DNA from: Candidatus Woesebacteria bacterium
Lineage (GTDB): Bacteria > Patescibacteriota > Microgenomatia > UBA1406 > GWC2-37-13
Assembly (NCBI GenBank): GCA_017993865.1
Contig: JAGOLU010000032.1
Span: 1-9,223, forward strand
Length of the DNA: 9,223 nt
Direction of reading: 5' to 3'
Numbering within the stretch: the stretch's first letter is position 1; each line of letters opens with the position of its first letter. Made by a program: the position numbers and the translations under genes. The notes beneath the pieces were generated by a model. It did no database searches and had not been told where the DNA came from. It saw nothing but the letters and a program-made list of their open reading frames with translations. This document shows, piece after piece, positions 6,223 to 9,223 of the stretch.

Positions 6223-7053
6223 TTAATCTACGGATAGTTGAGTATGGTTACCTATGCCAGGGTTCTGCGAATCTGGAGAGGATCCCACTATCGCTTCTAT
6301 ACGATTATCAAGAGTCTCATGGACGCTGTATAAAGATGCATCGACACCTTTACCCGTGATATCTCCGACCGCATTCATCCCAAAACTCTTGGGTAGCCTG
6401 CACGGTGCTGTTGAGCCAGTCTTCAGCTTGGACAACATAGCTTGGTATCCCATAGCGTATCTTATCCTCCCTATCGCTCGACGATCGATACGCTCGTCAT
6501 CTGTATGCGCCCGCACCATATGCACGAGAGATGCGCCCACAAATGAAGTAATGATAAACCGTTCGGCGATAGTTGCAAGGACCAAAATACAGGTGTCTCG
6601 AAGGGGAAACGTATGGTTAAGCAAATCAAACAAATACAAAAGGGCGCTTTCAACATCAATCTCGTTCCAGTCTTCGACAAGCTTAGAGCTGAACACCAAG
6701 TGGAGCGATCTAATGTCTGCGTAATATAACACCGCGTACCCTCTATCCTCAATGACATGAATATGCACTGTCTCTGTGCCCGACTGCTTGATGTATTTAG
6801 CAAGAAACTTGGCGATGTATACCTCCAGACTCGGCTGGGTTCTGAGTTGTAGAAGCCCTGCCAATAGTATCTTTGTGGGACTGGCTATAAGTATATAGTT
6901 TAAACCTGCAAACAAACCTAGCCATACGATAACTATGATTATCTTTGGAAGCTGAAATACGGCAATAAACCCAATTAAAATGGTGGTGAGTAGAGAGCTT
7001 GTGAAAAGTACTATAAGCTCAGAATACAGAATATCAAGTTTGCGGTATTTCAT
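6223..7053 (-). CDS. HtpX/M48-like membrane protein lacking HExxH
   Basis: A 276-residue protein built like HtpX (M48) membrane proteases. Two N-terminal membrane helices (about 12-33 and 38-57) are followed by a soluble part. VHIHVIEDRGYAVLY and LHLVFSSKLVEDWNEIDVESALLYL (residues 97-141, in two blocks) align with the HtpX strand and the helix that leads into HExxH. RDTCILVLA (152-160) matches the R-D-T after the active site. DDERIDRRA (185-193) matches E-Y-x-A-D-R, and LYSVHETLDNRIEAI matches the C-terminal F-x-T-H-P-x-x-x-x-R-I. The HExxH itself is replaced by LFDLLNH, and the third zinc ligand by Asp or a shifted Glu, so proteolysis is unlikely. The ATG at 7053 is preferred over an upstream in-frame start at 7275, because that extension would overlap nearly all of the next gene. 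Confidence 0.72.
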   Translation of the reverse strand: MKYRKLDILYSELIVLFTSSLLTTILIGFIAVFQLPKIIIVIVWLGLFAGLNYILIASPTKILLAGLLQLRTQPSLEVYIAKFLAKYIKQSGTETVHIHVIEDRGYAVLYYADIRSLHLVFSSKLVEDWNEIDVESALLYLFDLLNHTFPLRDTCILVLATIAERFIITSFVGASLVHMVRAHTDDERIDRRAIGRIRYAMGYQAMLSKLKTGSTAPCRLPKSFGMNAVGDITGKGVDASLYSVHETLDNRIEAIVGSSPDSQNPGIGNHTQLSVD

Positions 7054-7327
7054 AAAATGATTCAGAGAGCACGCGTGCGACCACTGCACCAAAAAACGTA
7101 TGGCGGATCGCATCGAGTTTTTCTCTTTGCAACCCGTACATGACCGTATGTGCTTTATCGTAGTGTATCGAATACTTCCCCTTTTGTACAGCATCATCAC
7201 GTAACTGCAACAGCAAGTGAGCATGACTTTTGACTGATTTGACAGTCCGCACAACTGAAATAAGTTGGGTGCCAACTATAAACATGGCCAAGAGCGCAAC
7301 ACCGATGATGTCAATATGATCAGGCAT
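7034..7327 (-). CDS. Small membrane-anchored hypothetical protein
   Basis: A 97-residue protein with one N-terminal membrane helix (about residues 6-24, IIGVALLAMFIVGTQLISV). A charged, mostly helical segment follows, rich in K, R, H and D (HLLLQLRDDAVQKGKYSIHY, then LQREKLDAIRHTFFGAVVARVL). No family is recognised; it does not look like LemA, the frequent partner of HtpX. The ATG at 7327 is chosen; a TTG three codons upstream (7336) is possible. It overlaps the HtpX-like gene by 20 nt in another frame, which suggests coupled translation and a shared function in the membrane. It is divergent from the LysM gene, with a 108-bp shared upstream region. Confidence 0.62.
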   Translation of the reverse strand: MPDHIDIIGVALLAMFIVGTQLISVVRTVKSVKSHAHLLLQLRDDAVQKGKYSIHYDKAHTVMYGLQREKLDAIRHTFFGAVVARVLSESFYEIPQT

Positions 7328-7364
7328 AGTATACAAATGGATACTTTGATATAGAAATTACTAT

Positions 7365-7395
7365 TTGACGATCGCGCGAGATCTGTTAGTATGAT
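7365..7395 (+). promoter_or_regulatory. Probable promoter of the LysM gene
   Basis: TTGACG (7365-7370) is followed by TAGTAT (7387-7392, spacer 16) or TATGAT (7390-7395, spacer 19). This leaves a leader of about 35-40 nt before the ATG at 7436. A second possible -10, TATAAC (7416-7421), is nearer the ATG but has a poor -35. The region is shared with the divergent minus-strand pair. Confidence 0.45.
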
Positions 7396-7435
7396 TGTGC
7401 AAATTCTACTCATATTATAACTTTATTTTTTCGCC

Positions 7436-8317
7436 ATGAATGAGACAAAAAAGACAGAAACAGAAAATGTCTACGTGACCGAGCTCAAATCTTTGTTAAA
7501 AGACAAGTTTTTCATGTTGCTTCTGGGTATCTCTGTGGCGATAGTCATACTCTCCACATTTTATTCCTTTGTTCGTCCAAAAACGAATACAGGTGAAGTT
7601 GCCTCAGGAGAAAAGGTTGTGGCGACCGCTGAAAGTAAAGATCAGGTGGAAGACGTGGGTTCAAATCTAGCGATGGAAGAGAAGGATGTGTTAGAGACAT
7701 CTCCCTCAGTAGGGTACGAAAACTCAACAGGAATCGCGGGTCTTGAAACGGTGGCAAATGATACAGTAGATTCACAGATCCCCGAAAAACCAGCATCTCT
7801 ATTCGACACTATTAAAGCAAAAGCAAAGGACTTATTTGGAAAAGGTGCTGAGACTGAGGATGACAAGAGTATGACAGATGAAAATGTGGATACGCAAACG
7901 CCTGGATCTGAGCAGATGGGCACGCCCGTGAAGCAGGGCCAGACGTACACCGTGGTAGAGGGAGACAATTTGTGGACCTTGGCCGAAAAAACATATAGTT
8001 CTGGGTATAATTTTGTAGATATTGCAAGTGCTAACAATATTACAAACCCCGATTTTATCATGGTCGGTCAACAGATCAAGATGCCGACCGTGCAGGCCAA
8101 AGAGCCCACCGTGGGCACTGTTACATCCACGGCGGCCATGACAAAGGCAGAGACATCAGTATCGCCCACTCATTCTGTGATCCAGGGTGACTCTCTGTGG
8201 AACATTGCGATGCAAGAGTACAATGACCCATATATGTGGACTCGGATTGCCACACTCAACCCAACGATAACTAACCCCGATTATATTGTGCCTGGACAAG
8301 TACTTAAATTGAAATAG
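7436..8317 (+). CDS. Membrane-anchored protein with two LysM domains
   Basis: A 293-residue envelope protein. Residues 1-24 are charged and cytoplasmic. Residues 25-45 (FFMLLLGISVAIVILSTFYSF) are one membrane helix without a signal-peptidase motif, so the protein is anchored with its C-terminus outside. Residues 50-165 form a long acidic linker rich in E, D, T and S. The first LysM is about 168-217 (TYTVVEGDNLWTLAEKTY, NPDFIMVGQQIKMP) and the second about 245-293 (THSVIQGDSLWNIAMQEY, NPDYIVPGQVLKLK), ending at the C-terminus. LysM domains bind N-acetylglucosamine in peptidoglycan, so a role in holding or sensing the cell wall is likely. No catalytic domain is present. The ATG lacks a Shine-Dalgarno (ACTTTATTTTTTCGCC upstream). 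The gene ends just before a double hairpin. Confidence 0.9.
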   Translation: MNETKKTETENVYVTELKSLLKDKFFMLLLGISVAIVILSTFYSFVRPKTNTGEVASGEKVVATAESKDQVEDVGSNLAMEEKDVLETSPSVGYENSTGIAGLETVANDTVDSQIPEKPASLFDTIKAKAKDLFGKGAETEDDKSMTDENVDTQTPGSEQMGTPVKQGQTYTVVEGDNLWTLAEKTYSSGYNFVDIASANNITNPDFIMVGQQIKMPTVQAKEPTVGTVTSTAAMTKAETSVSPTHSVIQGDSLWNIAMQEYNDPYMWTRIATLNPTITNPDYIVPGQVLKLK

Positions 8318-8325
8318 AACTTTCT

Positions 8326-8354
8326 CTTCTTATCCGCCGGAACCGGATGAGAAG
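8326..8354 (+). repeat. Hairpin with loop CCGGAAC
   Basis: CTTCTTATCCG (8326-8336) pairs with CGGATGAGAAG (8344-8354) in an 11-bp stem with a single G-U. The loop CCGGAAC (8337-8343) is identical to the loop of the terminator that follows five bases later. No T-tract follows, so it is not itself a classic terminator. It may protect the 3' end of the LysM mRNA or bind a protein. Confidence 0.7.
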
Positions 8355-8359
8355 CCACA

Positions 8360-8389
8360 CCGCTGACCCGGAACGTCAGCGGTTTTTTT
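8360..8389 (+). terminator. Rho-independent terminator of the LysM gene
   Basis: CCGCTGAC (8360-8367) and GTCAGCGG (8375-8382) form a perfect 8-bp stem with loop CCGGAAC (8368-8374). It is directly followed by seven T (8383-8389). It ends the LysM transcript and separates it from the tRNA-Gly promoter. Confidence 0.92.
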
Positions 8390-8395
8390 ATATTT

Positions 8396-8404
8396 TGCTA
8401 TACT
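8396..8404 (+). promoter_or_regulatory. Extended -10 promoter of tRNA-Gly
   Basis: TGCTATACT contains an extended -10 (TGn-TATACT). It lies 12 nt before the tRNA 5' end, so transcription would start about 8411. The position of the -35 is occupied by the upstream terminator and has no clear box; extended -10 promoters can work without one. Confidence 0.5.
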
Positions 8405-8416
8405 AGGAAGGTATCA

Positions 8417-8489
8417 GCGGTGGTAGTTCAGTTGGTAGAATGTCTCCTTCCCAAGGAGAAGGTCGCCGGTTCGAGCCCGGTCCACCGCT
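8417..8489 (+). tRNA. tRNA-Gly (anticodon CCC)
   Basis: A full 73-nt cloverleaf. The acceptor stem GCGGTGG pairs with CCACCGC (8482-8488), with discriminator T at 8489 as usual for bacterial tRNA-Gly. The D-arm is GTTC/GAAT with loop AGTTGGTA. The anticodon stem TCTCC/GGAGA encloses loop TTCCCAA, giving anticodon CCC (reads GGG). The T-arm is GCCGG TTCGAGC CCGGT. The CCA end is not encoded and must be added enzymatically. Confidence 0.97.
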
Positions 8490-8492
8490 CAA

Positions 8493-8575
8493 GAGCGCAG
8501 GGGTTCCCCCGATGGAGGTAAACATGTCCATCGGGACAGTCTCGACTAAAGTCGGGGGATTCCCGTATCCCGCTC
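8493..8575 (+). ncRNA. Compact structured element of unknown class
   Basis: This 83-nt element begins 3 nt after the tRNA. It is closed by GAGCG (8493-8497) pairing with CGCTC (8571-8575). Inside lie a 9-bp hairpin CCCGATGGA/TCCATCGGG (8508-8516/8527-8535) with loop GGTAAACATG, a hairpin CTCGAC/GTCGGG (8541-8546/8551-8556) with loop TAAA, and a short stem GGAT/ATCC (8557-8560/8567-8570). CCCCC at 8506-8510 can pair instead with GGGGG at 8554-8558, so two folds compete. It is not a tRNA: there is no TTC T-loop or proper acceptor. I do not recognise it as 4.5S, 6S, tmRNA or a common riboswitch. It may be processed from the tRNA transcript, or be a leader of the MazG-like gene. Confidence 0.5.
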
Positions 8576-8581
8576 CAGAAA

Positions 8582-8603
8582 GAGATAGAAATCTCCAATT
8601 TTG
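8582..8603 (+). terminator. Weak hairpin after the structured element
   Basis: GAGAT (8582-8586) and ATCTC (8591-8595) form a 5-bp stem with loop AGAA, followed by CCAATTTTG. The T-run is short and not adjacent, so this is at best a weak terminator for the tRNA/structured RNA transcript. Confidence 0.25.
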
Positions 8604-8630
8604 CATATGATGCTAATAGAAATGTATATT
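8601..8630 (+). promoter_or_regulatory. Possible promoter of the MazG-like gene
   Basis: TTGCAT (8601-8606), an 18-bp spacer and TATATT (8625-8630). The ATG at 8641 is 10 nt past the -10 box, which would give a leaderless or nearly leaderless mRNA. The -35 match is poor. Confidence 0.4.
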
Positions 8631-8640
8631 CAATATCAAC

Positions 8641-8946
8641 ATGGACATTAAAACGCTGTCTGATAAGGTAGAAAAAGTTTCTATGCTCTACACAAACAAG
8701 TTTGGAATACAGCGAGATGCTGACTGGTATATTCTCAAGTTGCAAGAAGAACTCGGTGAACTGATCCAGAGCTACCTCATGATGACGGGGCAGGCGAGAA
8801 AGAAGGAAAAATCTGAGACAGAAATAGCTGAAGATTTTCAAAAAGAAGTTGCAGACGTTTTTGCTCATGTTTTATTATTGGCCAGACACCATAATATTGA
8901 TCTAGAACAAGCGATTAAGGAAAAGTGGCTTGTTTGGGATAAATAA
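8641..8946 (+). CDS. MazG-like nucleotide pyrophosphohydrolase
   Basis: A 101-residue all-alpha protein of the MazG/PRA-PH-like superfamily, which hydrolyses nucleoside triphosphates or related compounds to the monophosphate and pyrophosphate using Mg2+. The metal-binding residues are visible: KLQEELGEL with Glu36, Glu37 and Glu40, and KEVADVFAHVLLLA with Glu69 and Asp72. IDLEQAIKEKW at the end is typical of the single-domain form. The insert between the two helices (TGQARKKEKSETEIAEDFQK) is charged. The substrate cannot be read from sequence; house-cleaning of abnormal nucleotides is a common role. The ATG has no Shine-Dalgarno (AATATCAAC upstream) and is set by the protein motif start and a nearby -10 box. 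Confidence 0.85.
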   Translation: MDIKTLSDKVEKVSMLYTNKFGIQRDADWYILKLQEELGELIQSYLMMTGQARKKEKSETEIAEDFQKEVADVFAHVLLLARHHNIDLEQAIKEKWLVWDK

Positions 8947-9075
8947 TCTGTTTCAAATCATACCTTGCGACAGCGGAAAAATTTGTCGAACTCCCTCTCT
9001 GGCATCATTTAAGAAGTCTGTGAACTCCACCTAATTCAGTTAGTTTTTTGTTTCTCTAGGTTGTAAAATGTGTAT
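8947..9075. other. Intergenic region before the aldo/keto reductase
   Basis: No coding potential is seen. CTAA (9031-9034) and TTAG (9040-9043) could form a weak stem before TTTTTTG, a poor terminator. TAAAAT at 9064-9069 is a candidate -10 that leaves only 6 nt before the ATG at 9076. No defensible -35 is found. Confidence 0.35.
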
Positions 9076-9223
9076 ATGAATGCAATCATACTGAACAATG
9101 GTGCTCAAATGCCCAGTGTTGGACTCGGAACCTGGAGATCTGATAAACAAAAAGTAGGGCTTTCAGTTGAAAATGCGATTGCACAATATGGATATAGACA
9201 CATAGATTGTGCGAGTATCTATG
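9076..9223 (+). CDS. Aldo/keto reductase, 5' part cut by the window edge
   Basis: The first 49 residues of an aldo/keto reductase, an NAD(P)H-dependent (beta/alpha)8 barrel that reduces aldehydes and ketones. The N-terminal hairpin and first strand read LNNGAQMPSVGLGTW. ENAIAQYGYRHIDCASIY matches the family block A-x-x-x-G-Y-R-x-I-D-x-A-x-x-Y. The Asp of HID and the Tyr of SIY correspond to the catalytic Asp and Tyr of the tetrad; the Lys and His lie beyond the edge. The ATG at 9076 is chosen because the family begins at this point. An ATG at 9068 is out of frame. No Shine-Dalgarno is present; a -10-like TAAAAT ends 6 nt upstream. Confidence 0.9.
   Translation, partial: MNAIILNNGAQMPSVGLGTWRSDKQKVGLSVENAIAQYGYRHIDCASIY

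Noticed and set aside
7054..7275. In-frame upstream extension of the HtpX-like gene to 7275
   Set aside because: It would overlap most of the 97-residue gene and adds a Cys/Arg-rich stretch unlike the N-terminus of M48 proteins. The ATG at 7053 gives the expected two-helix start.
8403..8606. Minus-strand frame of 67 codons with SNRRPSPW
   Set aside because: It is antisense to the tRNA and the structured element, and such translations are artefacts of tRNA sequence.
8428..8868. Minus-strand frame of 146 codons including GLEPATFSLGRRHSTN
   Set aside because: The antisense of the tRNA-Gly produces this well-known spurious peptide. The frame also runs antisense to the MazG-like gene.

Overview
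The window looks like a piece of a small-genome bacterial chromosome, most likely a Patescibacteria/CPR-type lineage. This placement is an inference: it rests on very tight gene packing with start/stop overlaps, GatCAB genes mixed with small accessory genes, a membrane-anchored two-LysM protein, and the absence of a Shine-Dalgarno sequence in front of any convincing gene. No rRNA or lineage marker is present to settle it. The standard genetic code (UGA as stop) fits all genes.

Layout. Positions 1-1404 (+) hold three small, poorly conserved Cys-rich reading frames. Each sits directly behind a strong sigma70-like promoter carrying the same GACTTATAG core. Units 1 and 2 also share a homologous 3' segment that lies out of frame with the 5' ORF, so they look like decaying or frameshifted paralogs. 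Positions 6144-1441 (-) form a seven-gene operon: gatC, gatA, a cupin, an RBBP9/YdeN-like hydrolase, a DUF1653 protein, a GNAT acetyltransferase and gatB. Spacings run from +3 nt to an 8-nt overlap. The three Gat subunits form the amidotransferase that makes Gln-tRNA(Gln) and/or Asn-tRNA(Asn). Positions 7327-6223 (-) hold a small membrane-anchored protein overlapping an HtpX/M48-like membrane protein that has lost HExxH.

Divergent from these, 7436-8317 (+) encodes a LysM envelope protein. It is followed by two successive hairpins with the same seven-base loop, the second being an intrinsic terminator. Then come tRNA-Gly(CCC), a compact structured element of unknown class (8493-8575), a MazG-like pyrophosphohydrolase (8641-8946) and the start of an aldo/keto reductase cut by the right edge.

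The most noteworthy points are: the tandem Cys-rich units with a common promoter; -10 boxes placed 6-11 nt before start codons, suggesting leaderless mRNAs; the apparently dead HtpX homolog; the twin-loop hairpins; and the unassigned structured RNA next to tRNA-Gly.
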